Assembly (NCBI RefSeq): GCF_042434745.1
Contig: NZ_JBHLSS010000086.1
Strand: one strand, 5' to 3'
Source of the DNA: Azotobacter paspali
GTDB lineage: Bacteria > Pseudomonadota > Gammaproteobacteria > Pseudomonadales > Pseudomonadaceae
Length of the DNA: 30,740 nt
Shown: piece by piece, positions 14,449 to 22,435 of the stretch
Layout of the letters: each line of letters starts with the position of its first letter
How positions within the stretch are numbered: position 1 is the first letter of the stretch
Program-made: the position numbers and the translations under genes
The notes under the pieces: model-generated
Databases searched by the model: none
What the model saw: the letters and a program-made list of their open reading frames with translations, nothing else
Told to the model about the DNA's origin: nothing

Positions 14449-14818
14449 GGATATAGATCGTGACCAGGGTGGCACTGACCAGCATGAAGAGGCGTGCCGG
14501 CAACAACGGAATCAGATAGCAGGACAGCAGGATACTCGTCCACATCAGGCCGACCGCGTAGACCTTGCCTTTGAGAGGAATGCCTTCGCCATCCAAGTAA
14601 TCGCGGATCCAGGGGCCCAGGCGGGGATGGTCGATCAGCCAGAAGTAGAAGCGCCGCGAGCTGCGCATGAAGCAGGCGGCGGCCAGCAGCAGGAAAGGCG
14701 TGGTCGGCAACAGCGGCAGGAAGATGCCGATCACTCCCAGTGCCAGGCTGAGCAGGCCCGCCGCCTGCAGGGCATGGCGCACCAGGCGGGACTGGCTCTC
14801 GCGGACGATCTGCCTCAT
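14414..14818 (-). CDS. DUF454 (YbaN-like) inner-membrane protein
   Basis: A 134-residue membrane protein of the DUF454/YbaN family. The family motif LGVIGIFLPLLPTTPFLLLAA is intact near residues 27-47, followed by CFMRSSRRFYFWLIDHPRLG and WIRDYLDGEGIPLKGKVYAV. Three or four hydrophobic segments are visible, including a C-terminal pair. Function unknown; the family is widespread in proteobacteria. Its start (ATG 14818) is 11 bp downstream of the YgfB-family gene stop on the same strand, so the two are likely co-transcribed. Its 3' end overlaps tapT antisense. Confidence 0.87.
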   Translation of the reverse strand: MRQIVRESQSRLVRHALQAAGLLSLALGVIGIFLPLLPTTPFLLLAAACFMRSSRRFYFWLIDHPRLGPWIRDYLDGEGIPLKGKVYAVGLMWTSILLSCYLIPLLPARLFMLVSATLVTIYILRQKTRPVRKD

Positions 14819-14829
14819 TCCGCTCCCTC

Positions 14830-15417
14830 TCAGTTGGGACGCGGTTTGAGCAGCGCCGGTTTTTCCTCGGGAGCGTGGCAGAGCAAAAACAGCGCGGTGA
14901 GCAGGTCCGGGATTTGCTGGATCATTTCGTCCACCAGCTTGCGGTCATGGGCGATTTCCGCGAAGTCCGGCTGATCCTCGAACAGGCCCGAGCCGATCAT
15001 GATCGGCAGCAGCAGTTCGCTGACTTCTTCCTCGGCTTCCTCGAACCACGCTTCCTCGCGCAGGAACACCCCTTCCATGAAACCGATGCACCAGCCGCGC
15101 AGGTCGGAGTCGTCGGGATCGTCGCCCAGGTCGAGTTCGCAAGGCAACTCGGGCTCCTCGTCGCTGGCCAGTTGACGGGCGATATGAGCCTTAAGCAGGA
15201 CTAGCGTGGATTCGACCTCTTCCTGCTCAAGGTCGCTGCGGTAATGCGGCGGTTCGGCGAACAAAGCGTCGATCCATTCGTGCTCGGGCACGGGGTTCGG
15301 ACAGATCGACAGTGCCGTCAGATAGCCGTGGGCGGCGACGTAGTCCAACGCCTCTTCATGCAGATCGTCGGCGTCGAGAAAGGCTTGCAGGCGGGACAAT
15401 TGCTCGGCGAAGGACAT
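14830..15417 (-). CDS. YecA/YgfB family protein (UPF0149)
   Basis: A 195-residue acidic protein of the UPF0149 family. ATG 15417 is preceded by AAGG; the protein starts MSFAEQLSRLQAFLDADDLH. Family features are the early helix pair with HGYLTALSICPNPV, the central acidic region (DLGDDPDDSDLRGWCIGFMEGV, with the W-x-x-G-F-x-x-G motif) and EEVSELLLPIM. It lacks the C-terminal SEC-C zinc motif (CxCxSxKKxKxC) found in some YecA proteins. Function not established. It leads a probable two-gene unit with the DUF454 gene and is divergent from recQ. Confidence 0.82.
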   Translation of the reverse strand: MSFAEQLSRLQAFLDADDLHEEALDYVAAHGYLTALSICPNPVPEHEWIDALFAEPPHYRSDLEQEEVESTLVLLKAHIARQLASDEEPELPCELDLGDDPDDSDLRGWCIGFMEGVFLREEAWFEEAEEEVSELLLPIMIGSGLFEDQPDFAEIAHDRKLVDEMIQQIPDLLTALFLLCHAPEEKPALLKPRPN

Positions 15418-15564
15418 GGCGCGACTACCTTGAGGGTTCGGGAGGCTGGATTTTAGCCCGGATAGCGCCCGGCGGCTTGCCGTTACGCGGTTTTTTTCAT
15501 GGTCAGCCGCATGGGACGGGCATTCGGCTGATGTCCAAATGCGGGCGACGGCCGGGCAGTCACG

Positions 15565-15570
15565 TATAAT
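15565..15570 (+). promoter_or_regulatory. consensus -10 hexamer upstream of recQ
   Basis: TATAAT lies 89 bp before the recQ ATG in the 241-bp gap to the divergent YgfB-family gene. No good -35 stands at the usual distance. A sigma-70 promoter for recQ is likely but not certain. Confidence 0.45.
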
Positions 15571-15658
15571 ACGGCGCTTCATGACGGCCCCGCCCAGAGC
15601 CGTGCGGTCGATTCAACCCGACGGGCCATCCGGCCTCGTTGCTCCGTCTGGAGTGTCC

Positions 15659-17782
15659 ATGCTCGAACAGGCCCAGCGCATTCTCAAGGAAGTCTTCGGC
15701 TACGATGCGTTTCGTGGTGACCAGGCGGCGATCATCGAGCGCGTCGCTCGTGGCGGCGATGCCCTGGTGCTGATGCCGACCGGTGGTGGCAAGTCGCTTT
15801 GCTACCAAGTGCCGGCACTGTTACGCGAGGGGTTGGCGGTGGTGGTTTCGCCGCTGATCGCGCTGATGGAGGATCAGGTCGCCACCCTCGACGAACTGGG
15901 CGTGCCGGCGGTGGCGCTGAATTCCACGCTGAGCCTCGACGAGCAGCGCGAGATCGCCGAGCGGATCCGCCAGGGCGGGATCAAGCTGCTCTATCTGGCC
16001 CCGGAGCGTCTGGTGCAGCCGCGCATGCTGGCCTTTCTGCAGCGCCTGCCGATCGGCCTGTTCGCCATCGACGAAGCGCACTGCGTGTCCCAGTGGGGGC
16101 ACGATTTCCGTCCCGAATACCTGCAACTCGGCCAACTCGCCGAACTCTTCCCACAGGTGCCGCGCATCGCCCTGACCGCCACGGCGGACAAGCGCACGCG
16201 CGAGGAAATCGTCCAGCGCCTGCATCTGGAAAACGCCGAGCGCTTTCTTTCCAGTTTCGACCGACCGAATATCTTCTACCGCATCGTCGCCAAGGATCAG
16301 CCGCGCAAGCAGTTGCTCGGCTTTCTCGCCGAGCGCCGCGGCGACGCCGGGATCGTCTACTGCATGTCGCGCAAGAAGGTGGAGGAGCTGGCCGCTTTCC
16401 TCTCCGAGCAGGGTTTTCCGACTCTGCCGTACCACGCCGGATTGTCCAACGAGCTACGCACCTTGCATCAGAAGCGCTTCCTCAACGAGGAAGGGCTGAT
16501 CATGGTGGCGACCATCGCCTTCGGCATGGGTATCGACAAGCCCAACGTGCGCTTCGTCGCCCATCTCGACCTGCCCAAATCGCTGGAGGCCTATTACCAG
16601 GAAACCGGTCGGGCCGGGCGCGACGGCCTGCCGGCGGATGCCTGGATGGCCTATGGCCTGCAGGACGTCATCTTCCTCAAGCAGATGCTCAACAATTCCG
16701 AAGGCGACGAGCGGCACAAGCGCATCGAGCAGCACAAGCTCGACGCCATGCTGGCGTTGTGCGAGGAAACCCGCTGCCGCCGCCAGGCGCTGCTGGCTTA
16801 TTTCGACGAGGAACTGGCCAAGCCCTGCGGCCACTGCGACAACTGCATCGACGGCGTGCAGACCTGGGATGCCACGGAGGCCGCCCGTCAGGCATTGTCG
16901 GCCATCTACCGCAGCGGCCAGCGCTATGGCGTCGGCCATCTGGTGGATATCCTGCTCGGCCGCGACAACGACAAGGTGCGCGGCCTGGGCCACCAGCATC
17001 TGTCGGTGTTCGGTGTCGGCAAAGCGCATGGCGAAGGGGAATGGCGCACCTTGTTTCGCCAGTTGGTCGCCCGCGGACTGGCCGATGTGGATCTGGATGG
17101 TTATGGCGGCCTGCGTCTGAACCAGGGCTGCCGGGCGCTGCTGCGTGGCGAAGTGCGCCTGGAGCTGCGCCGCGACCTCAAGCCGCAGGCGCCACGGCCG
17201 ACGGCCAGCGCCGCCAGCCAATTGGTCCGGCACGACGAGCGCGAGCAGTGGGAGGCGCTGCGTACGCTGCGCCGCAGGCTGGCGGAAGAGCACTCGGTGC
17301 CGCCTTACGTGATCTTTCCCGATGCCACGCTGCTGGAAATGCTGCGCAGCCGGCCGCGCTCGCTGTCCGAGATGGCACGGGTCAATGGTGTCGGTGCACG
17401 CAAGCTGGAGCGCTATGGCGAGGCCTTCCTCGAGGTACTGAACAGGTCCGCGGGGGCGTTGAAACCGGTGACCGATCTGCGTCACGAATTGGTCAGTCTG
17501 GCGCGTGCCGGCATGACGCCGGCGCAGATCGCCCGTCAACTGGAATGCACCGAAAAGAATGTCTATAACCTGCTGGCCGAGGCCATCGTTCGTCGCCAGC
17601 TTACGCTCGAACAAGCCCTCGACCTGCCCGAGGAACTGCTGGGCGAGATCCATGACGCCTTTCTCGACGGCGATGGCGAGCTGCCGCCGGTCGCGGCGCT
17701 GGCCGAGCAGTTCGGCGAACGGGTACCGCAGGGCGTGCTGCATTGCGTGCGTGCGGCCCTGCAGGCCGAACTTGATCCTTGA
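15659..17782 (+). CDS. recQ: ATP-dependent DNA helicase RecQ
   Basis: A 707-residue 3'-5' superfamily 2 helicase for recombination and replication-fork repair. ATG 15659 follows GGAG with a five-base spacer. Helicase motifs are complete: Walker A MPTGGGKS (39-46, Lys45), SPLIALMEDQV, DEAH at 138-141 with the RecQ aromatic loop CVSQWGHDFRPEY, LTATAD, and motif VI QETGRAGRDG. The RQC zinc cysteines are Cys373, Cys390, Cys393 and Cys396. The winged-helix domain follows, then an HRDC domain at about 530-600. A C-terminal extension of roughly 100 residues contains a helix-turn-helix-like segment (TPAQIARQLECTEKNVYNLL), giving more length than E. coli RecQ (about 609); similar long forms are known in pseudomonads. 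Confidence 0.95.
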   Translation: MLEQAQRILKEVFGYDAFRGDQAAIIERVARGGDALVLMPTGGGKSLCYQVPALLREGLAVVVSPLIALMEDQVATLDELGVPAVALNSTLSLDEQREIAERIRQGGIKLLYLAPERLVQPRMLAFLQRLPIGLFAIDEAHCVSQWGHDFRPEYLQLGQLAELFPQVPRIALTATADKRTREEIVQRLHLENAERFLSSFDRPNIFYRIVAKDQPRKQLLGFLAERRGDAGIVYCMSRKKVEELAAFLSEQGFPTLPYHAGLSNELRTLHQKRFLNEEGLIMVATIAFGMGIDKPNVRFVAHLDLPKSLEAYYQETGRAGRDGLPADAWMAYGLQDVIFLKQMLNNSEGDERHKRIEQHKLDAMLALCEETRCRRQALLAYFDEELAKPCGHCDNCIDGVQTWDATEAARQALSAIYRSGQRYGVGHLVDILLGRDNDKVRGLGHQHLSVFGVGKAHGEGEWRTLFRQLVARGLADVDLDGYGGLRLNQGCRALLRGEVRLELRRDLKPQAPRPTASAASQLVRHDEREQWEALRTLRRRLAEEHSVPPYVIFPDATLLEMLRSRPRSLSEMARVNGVGARKLERYGEAFLEVLNRSAGALKPVTDLRHELVSLARAGMTPAQIARQLECTEKNVYNLLAEAIVRRQLTLEQALDLPEELLGEIHDAFLDGDGELPPVAALAEQFGERVPQGVLHCVRAALQAELDP

Positions 17783-17849
17783 TCGGCGGCTCGTGAGCGG
17801 GCCGCTGTCGACATTCCCTGACTAAAAGTCGTGTGGCATGTTGTTCGGC

Positions 17850-17881
17850 TTGCAGTTACGGTTAGCACACTAATAATTAGT
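17850..17881 (+). promoter_or_regulatory. promoter with embedded palindrome upstream of the MarR gene
   Basis: TTGCAG (17850-17855) and AATAAT (17872-17877), spaced 16 bp, form a plausible sigma-70 promoter. The perfect palindrome ACTAAT-A-ATTAGT (17869-17881) covers the -10, 24 bp before the MarR-family ATG. MarR proteins bind such 13-20 bp palindromes and often repress their own promoters, so this is a natural autoregulatory operator; that is inference. Confidence 0.55.
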
Positions 17882-17905
17882 CCAAGTACTAGTGCGAGCT
17901 TTCCC

Positions 17906-18352
17906 ATGTCCTACTTGAATCAGCATCGTTTCGCGATGCAACTTGCCCAATTGTCACGTGCCTGGCGTGCCGAACTGGATCGCCGGTTGTCCGGGATGGG
18001 CTTATCGCAGGCGCGCTGGCTGGTGTTGCTGCACCTTGCCCGTTTCGAGGCGCGTGCCGGGAAATGGCCGACGCAGCGCGAGCTGGCCGAAAGCGTAGCC
18101 GTCGAGGGACCGACCCTAGCCCGGTTGCTGGACACCCTGGAGGCGCAGGGACTGGTCAGTCGCCAGGCGGTGGCCGAGGACCGCCGGGCCAAGCGGATCG
18201 TGCTGAATCCGGTGGCGGTGCCGTTGATCGAACAGATCGAGGCGATTTCCTCCCAATTGCGCCAGGAACTCTTCGATGGGATCGGCCCGGAAGAGCTGCG
18301 TCTCTGCCAGCAGGTGCATGCGCAGATTCTCGCCAATCTGGAGAAGCGCTGA
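17906..18352 (+). CDS. MarR/SlyA-family transcriptional regulator
   Basis: A 148-residue winged-helix regulator. ATG 17906 begins MSYLNQHRFAMQLAQLSRAW. The MarR pattern is clear: N-terminal dimerisation helix (about 7-30), LSQARWLVLLHLAR (helix 2), the recognition region TQRELAESVAVEGPTLARLL (about 56-75), the wing with EDRRAKRIVLN (91-101, the conserved D-x-R-x-x-R type) and long C-terminal helices. The domain order resembles SlyA, but the effector and targets are unknown. A palindrome over its own -10 suggests autorepression. It follows recQ by 123 bp and precedes the Rdx gene by 80 bp on the same strand. Confidence 0.88.
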   Translation: MSYLNQHRFAMQLAQLSRAWRAELDRRLSGMGLSQARWLVLLHLARFEARAGKWPTQRELAESVAVEGPTLARLLDTLEAQGLVSRQAVAEDRRAKRIVLNPVAVPLIEQIEAISSQLRQELFDGIGPEELRLCQQVHAQILANLEKR

Positions 18353-18432
18353 CGTGCTTTGACCGGCTGCGGCAGTGTCCGGACAGCGGCGCTATCCTGA
18401 TAGTTGAGTTGTTACGGTTTCCCGGAGGTGCC

Positions 18433-18729
18433 ATGACCGCGACCAAGCCGGAAATCCTTATCACCTACTGCACCCAGTGCCAGTGGCTGCTGCGTGCCGC
18501 CTGGTTGGCCCAGGAACTGCTCAGCACCTTCGGCGAGGATCTCGCCAAGGTCAGCCTGGAGCCCGGCAGCGGCGGAGTGTTTCGCATCACCTGCGATGGC
18601 GTGCAGATCTGGGAGCGCAAGGCCGATGGCGGCTTTCCCGAAGCCAAAGCGCTCAAGCAGCGAGTGCGCGATCTGATCGCGCCGGACCGCGATCTCGGCC
18701 ACAGCGATCGCCCCCAGGGTTCCCGATAG
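18433..18729 (+). CDS. Rdx (SelT/SelW/SelH-like) thioredoxin-fold protein
   Basis: A 98-residue protein with the Rdx-family layout: an N-terminal beta strand and redox motif CTQC (Cys13, Cys16) in EILITYCTQCQWLLRAAWLA, then the middle strand region (EPGSGGVFRITCDGVQIWER) and the GGFPEAKALKQRVRD motif. In eukaryotic SelW the second motif position is selenocysteine; here both are cysteine, as in most bacteria. A thiol-redox role is likely; the partner is unknown. ATG 18433 follows GGAGG. Confidence 0.85.
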   Translation: MTATKPEILITYCTQCQWLLRAAWLAQELLSTFGEDLAKVSLEPGSGGVFRITCDGVQIWERKADGGFPEAKALKQRVRDLIAPDRDLGHSDRPQGSR

Positions 18730-18740
18730 CGACTGGGGCG

Positions 18741-18769
18741 TTGTCATCGAATCGACCCAGCCTCGTCAC
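18741..18769 (+). promoter_or_regulatory. possible degenerate Pho box upstream of plcP
   Basis: TTGTCAT (18741), TCGACCC (18752) and TCGTCAC (18763) recur at exact 11-bp spacing with 4-base spacers, the geometry of PhoB direct repeats (unit CTGTCAT). The first unit matches 6 of 7 positions, the last about 5, the middle poorly. It lies 54 bp before the plcP-like ATG. A tentative call, supported mainly by the likely phosphate-stress function of the genes behind it. Confidence 0.3.
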
Positions 18770-18822
18770 GACCTCTTCATTCCCGGTGTGGAAGATCGGT
18801 TAAACCCCGCCGGAGATTGCCG

Positions 18823-19647
18823 ATGAGTAGCGCCCACCTCTTTCAGCAGACCGACAAGCAATCTGTCCGCACCCTCTGGATTTCCGATGTGCACCTTGGT
18901 ACGCGGGACTGCAAAGCCGAGTACCTAGCAAGTTTTCTCAAACGCTATCACGCCGATACCTTGTACCTGGTCGGCGACATTATCGACGGCTGGCGGTTGC
19001 GCAGTGGCGTCTATTGGCCGCAGGCCCATACCAACGTCATCCGCCGCCTGCTGACCATGAGCAAGCGCGGCACCACGGTGATCTATGTTACTGGCAATCA
19101 TGACGAGTTCCTGCGGCGCTATTCGGCGCTGATGCTGGGCAATATCCATCTGGTCGACGAGGCCGAGCACGTCACGGCCGATGGTCGGCGGTTGCTGGTG
19201 ATCCATGGCGACCAGTTCGATGTGGTTACCCGCTGCCACAGGTGGCTGGCCTTCCTCGGAGACTCGGCCTACGGTTTCACCCTGATTCTTAATCGCTGGC
19301 TCAATCACTGGCGCGAACGCTGGGGCTACGGTTACTGGTCGCTGTCGGCCTTTCTCAAGTACAAGGTGAAGACGGCGGTGAACTTCATCAGCGACTTCGA
19401 ACAGGCCATCTCCCGCGAATGTCTGCGCCGTGGTTTCAATGGCGTGGTCTGCGGGCATATCCACCATGCGGAGATCCGCCGCATAGGGGAGGTGGAGTAT
19501 CTCAATTGCGGCGATTGGGTGGAGTCCTGCACGGCCCTGATCGAGCACTGGGATGGCACCATTGAGCTTTATCGTCTGGCCGAAGAGCAGGCGTTTCCGA
19601 TACGTCAGGGAGCCGAGCTGGCGAATGTCGTCGAGACGGCCGCATGA
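18823..19647 (+). CDS. plcP: metallophosphoesterase, probable PlcP-type phospholipase C
   Basis: A 274-residue calcineurin-like phosphoesterase. ATG 18823 follows GGAG; a TTG two codons earlier is an alternative. Metal ligands are complete: Asp22 and His24 (SDVHLG), Asp52 (VGDIID), Asn92-His93 (GNHD), His129 (IHGD) and His212/His214 (GHIHH). Such proteins are often annotated UDP-2,3-diacylglucosamine diphosphatase (LpxH-like). The coupled downstream diacylglycerol glycosyltransferase-like gene, and the same order beside cyaB in P. aeruginosa (PA3219-PA3218-PA3217, as I recall), instead point to PlcP, which removes phospholipid head groups to release diacylglycerol under phosphate limitation. 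LpxH activity is the alternative; sequence alone does not exclude it. The ATGA overlap with the next gene supports one pathway. Confidence 0.75.
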   Translation: MSSAHLFQQTDKQSVRTLWISDVHLGTRDCKAEYLASFLKRYHADTLYLVGDIIDGWRLRSGVYWPQAHTNVIRRLLTMSKRGTTVIYVTGNHDEFLRRYSALMLGNIHLVDEAEHVTADGRRLLVIHGDQFDVVTRCHRWLAFLGDSAYGFTLILNRWLNHWRERWGYGYWSLSAFLKYKVKTAVNFISDFEQAISRECLRRGFNGVVCGHIHHAEIRRIGEVEYLNCGDWVESCTALIEHWDGTIELYRLAEEQAFPIRQGAELANVVETAA

Positions 19648-20702
19648 GACTCCTGATCGTCACCGATGCCTGGTTGCCGCAAGTCAACGGTGTGGTCACC
19701 AGCCTGCAGTACCTGATCAGCGAGTTGCGCGAGCTGGGGCATGAAGTACGGCTGCTGTCGCCAGGCGATTTTCGCTCCCGGCCTTGTCCTACCTATCCAG
19801 AGATCCCGCTGGTCTGGGATCTCTGGCGAGTGGGGCCGGCAATCCGGGCGTTTCGGCCGGATTGTGTGCACTTGGCCACCGAAGGGCCTCTTGGCTGGGC
19901 AGCACGGCGCTGGCTGCTGAAACACGGGATGGCGTTTTCCACGGCCATCCACACGCGCTTTCCTGACTATGTGCATACCCGTTGGCCATGGTTGCCGCTG
20001 AGCTGGGGCTATGCCTTGCTGCGTGCCTTTCATCGGCCGAGTCGCGCGGTGTTGGTGAGCACCGCGCGACTGCGCGATGAGTTCAGCGATTGGCGGCTGT
20101 CGCGGTTGGTCATCTGGCGCAAGGGGGTCGATACCCGTCTGTTTTCTCCCCAGCCAGGGCGGAATGTGGCGGCGGAGCAGCCGGTCTTTCTCTATGTCGG
20201 GCGGATCGCTCCGGAAAAGAATTTGGAGGCCTTCCTGGTTCTTGATCTGCCGGGCGAAAAGCGAGTGGTCGGCGATGGGCCGCAGCGTGGGGAACTGGAA
20301 GCGCGTTATCCTGAGGCCCGCTTCCTCGGCTACCGTCATGGTCGTGAGCTGGCCGCAGCCTATGCCGAGGCCAGCGTGCTGGTATTCCCTTCGCGTACCG
20401 ACACCTATGGTCTGGTGATGCTAGAGGCGCTGGCCTGCGGCACACCGGTAGCGGCGTTTCCGGTGCCGGGTCCGCTGGATGTAGTGGAGGCGGATGTGAG
20501 CGGTGTGCTCGATGAGGACCTCCGCAGAGCCTGTCTGGCTGCGTTGGCGCTGGACCGCGAGCGGTGTGTCGAATTGGCCGGGCGGCAGTCCTGGCGCACC
20601 TCGGCACTCGAATTCCTGGCTCACCAGGTACTGCTGGATGGCGAGCCATACCCCTTAGCGCAGGTATGCACGGGGTTCCAGGCGGATGCCTTGGCCGACT
20701 AA
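19644..20702 (+). CDS. agt: GT4-family glycosyltransferase, probable diacylglycerol glycosyltransferase (Agt-type)
   Basis: A 352-residue GT-B fold glycosyltransferase. Its ATG overlaps the plcP stop (ATGA). The N-terminal Rossmann half has the glycine-bearing acceptor loop (TDAWLPQVNGVVTSL, 7-21) and RPDCVHLATEGPLG (71-84). The C-terminal donor half has VGRIAPEKNLEAF (185-197, with Arg and Lys for the nucleotide-sugar phosphates) and FPSRTDTYGLVMLEALACGTP (248-268, Glu261). This pattern matches SQD2/Agt-like enzymes that glycosylate diacylglycerol to make mono-glycosyl or glucuronosyl lipids replacing phospholipids under phosphate stress, as reported for P. aeruginosa Agt1. The sugar donor cannot be read from sequence. 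No membrane segments, so probably membrane-peripheral. Convergent with cyaB. Confidence 0.8.
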   Translation: MRLLIVTDAWLPQVNGVVTSLQYLISELRELGHEVRLLSPGDFRSRPCPTYPEIPLVWDLWRVGPAIRAFRPDCVHLATEGPLGWAARRWLLKHGMAFSTAIHTRFPDYVHTRWPWLPLSWGYALLRAFHRPSRAVLVSTARLRDEFSDWRLSRLVIWRKGVDTRLFSPQPGRNVAAEQPVFLYVGRIAPEKNLEAFLVLDLPGEKRVVGDGPQRGELEARYPEARFLGYRHGRELAAAYAEASVLVFPSRTDTYGLVMLEALACGTPVAAFPVPGPLDVVEADVSGVLDEDLRRACLAALALDRERCVELAGRQSWRTSALEFLAHQVLLDGEPYPLAQVCTGFQADALAD

Positions 20703-20835
20703 GCGCGTGCTCGCGAGCTCGGCTCCCCATGCTACTGCGAGGGTGGAGCAGGGCGGGGAAAATCGGCCGCCCCGATGGGCCTTCAGGGAAGGCTCGTTAC
20801 GTTGGCTAGCGTACTTTGCATGAGGTTGCCATGTC

Positions 20836-20851
20836 CCCCGCCCAGGCGGGG
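20836..20851. terminator. GC-rich hairpin between convergent agt and cyaB
   Basis: CCCCGCC-CA-GGCGGGG is a perfect 7-bp inverted repeat about 21 bp past the cyaB stop on the minus strand and 134 bp past the agt stop. No T-run follows on either strand, so if it terminates it does so weakly or with Rho. The rest of the 170-bp gap shows nothing coding. Confidence 0.4.
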
Positions 20852-20872
20852 CTCGTCGCTTTGCAGAGTTTG

Positions 20873-22270
20873 TTAGACGATCACTTTGTCCCTGAGCTTT
20901 TCCGCAGCCTGGCGCAAGGCCAGAATGACCCGCTCCTTGTCGAAATTCTGGATATCGTTGGTATCCAGATACATGGAGAAACCTGGCATCTCGTGTTCGA
21001 TGAAGCTGGAAACAGCGCCCAGGTTGCGCCGGAAATCGACGATTTGATAGATTTGTACCGGCCGGCTGAAGCCCTTCACCGTGATCTGGCCCTTGTCGTG
21101 GCACATGATCACATCCTTCACTAGGGAATAGGTTTCGTGGGAAACGAGAATCTCACCGGCCTCCGAGGCATTTTCCAGACGACTGGCTAGATTCACCTCG
21201 CGGCCGATGATGGTGTAGTCCATGCGGGTGTCGGCACCGAAGTTGCCGACCGTGCAATAGCCGGTGTTGATGCCCATGCGGATCTCGAGGGGCTTGGTAA
21301 TGCCCTGGGCGCGCCACTGCTGGCGCAGCACCTTCATGTGCTTGCGCATGGCGATGGCCATGGATACCGCAGCTACCGCATCGTTCTTCGCACCTTCGGT
21401 AGTGGGATCGCCGAAGAACACCATCATCGAGTCGCCAACGAACTTATCGATGGTGCCGCCATATTTCAAGGCGATCTTCGACATTTCGTTCAAATAATTA
21501 TTGAGCAGGTCGGTCAGGGCCTCGGCTTCGAGCTCTTCCGACAGCTCGGTGAAACCCTTGATATCGGAGAAAAACACGGTGAGCTTCTTGCGCTGGGTTT
21601 CCAGGCATACGCTCTTTTTCCCGGTGAAGATCGATTCCCAGACCTGGGGCGACAGGTATTTGGCCAGGCTGCTGGCCAGTTGGGCGGACTTCTCCTGCTC
21701 CTTTTTGATCTCGGCGCGAATCTGAATCAGCCGTTGGCTCTGCCGATAGACGAAGCAGGCGGTGATACAGACGTACAGCATAGTGAGGGCAATACTCACG
21801 AAGGAGACGATATCGGTCGTGGGACCTAGGTAGGCGGGCGCCAGCAGCATGTTGGCCAGTAGTGCCGTGCTCAGGGCTACCAGCATGGCAAGTGTCAAAT
21901 TGCGTGTGCCGCCTGTCATGAGGGCGCCGAAGCAAAGCGTCAGCAGGAGCATCAGGCTGGGTACTATGGAGAAGCCCAGAAGCGCTGCTGCCGATCCGAC
22001 ATGGATCGCATCGAAGAACAGCAGAACCTGGTTGGTCTGTTGCGGATGGTCGAGTCGGTAACCCTGACTGAGGTGGTGAGCAAGAGGGGGATAGAGCAGG
22101 GCATAGGGGATCAGCCAGAGCATGTCGTAGCTGAAATACTGTACGTAGATACCTGTGGCGATGCTTGCGGCAGCTGAGATATAGGCCAGCATGCGCGAGT
22201 AGTATTGGCGCAGCGAGTAAGAAGGAAAGGTGGGTAGTCCGTCTGGGCAACTACTACTTATGTCTTTCAT
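20873..22270 (-). CDS. cyaB: class III adenylate cyclase with MASE2 membrane domain (CyaB-type)
   Basis: A 465-residue membrane adenylate cyclase making cAMP from ATP. ATG 22270 is preceded by GGAAGG. Residues about 25-180 form a MASE2 sensor domain with six hydrophobic segments; a short coiled linker (about 181-205) leads to the cyclase domain (about 228-425). All catalytic residues are intact: metal-binding Asp236 (FFSDIKGF) and Asp280 (FVGDSMM), base-specifying Lys276 and Asp351 (MDYTIIG), and transition-state Asn360 and Arg364 (REVNLASRLE). Lys/Asp at the base-specifying positions predict ATP rather than GTP use. In P. aeruginosa CyaB is the main cAMP source for Vfr signalling; the same role is inferred. 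A direct repeat precedes the gene at 22300-22337. Confidence 0.92.
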   Translation of the reverse strand: MKDISSSCPDGLPTFPSYSLRQYYSRMLAYISAAASIATGIYVQYFSYDMLWLIPYALLYPPLAHHLSQGYRLDHPQQTNQVLLFFDAIHVGSAAALLGFSIVPSLMLLLTLCFGALMTGGTRNLTLAMLVALSTALLANMLLAPAYLGPTTDIVSFVSIALTMLYVCITACFVYRQSQRLIQIRAEIKKEQEKSAQLASSLAKYLSPQVWESIFTGKKSVCLETQRKKLTVFFSDIKGFTELSEELEAEALTDLLNNYLNEMSKIALKYGGTIDKFVGDSMMVFFGDPTTEGAKNDAVAAVSMAIAMRKHMKVLRQQWRAQGITKPLEIRMGINTGYCTVGNFGADTRMDYTIIGREVNLASRLENASEAGEILVSHETYSLVKDVIMCHDKGQITVKGFSRPVQIYQIVDFRRNLGAVSSFIEHEMPGFSMYLDTNDIQNFDKERVILALRQAAEKLRDKVIV

Positions 22271-22299
22271 GAGGGGAAGCCTTCCTTGCCGCTACTGCT

Positions 22300-22337
22300 G
22301 GAGCTTATGCTTATTATGGATGCAGGAGCTTATGCTT
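22300..22337 (-). repeat. 13-bp perfect direct repeat in the cyaB upstream region
   Basis: GGAGCTTATGCTT occurs at 22300-22312 and again at 22325-22337, 25 bp apart, 30 bp before the cyaB start. The second copy extends the match with a flanking G and one mismatch. The 165-bp gap to the DUF4404 gene is AT-richer than its surroundings. The repeats could be binding sites or a small tandem duplication. Confidence 0.6.
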
Positions 22338-22435
22338 TAGCCGTAATGGTTACAATCAGGCGTTGAAAAATAGCGTATGCGACTTTCAGGTATGGTCGGG
22401 CCGGGAGCTTTCTAACCGATGGTCGCCGCAGGCGC

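Noticed and set aside
16454..17743. 429-codon minus-strand frame inside recQ
   Set aside because: Antisense shadow of a complete RecQ helicase; no ribosome site or family motif.
18817..19647. TTG start two codons ahead of the plcP ATG
   Set aside because: ATG 18823 has a well-spaced GGAG; the TTG would sit only a few bases after it.
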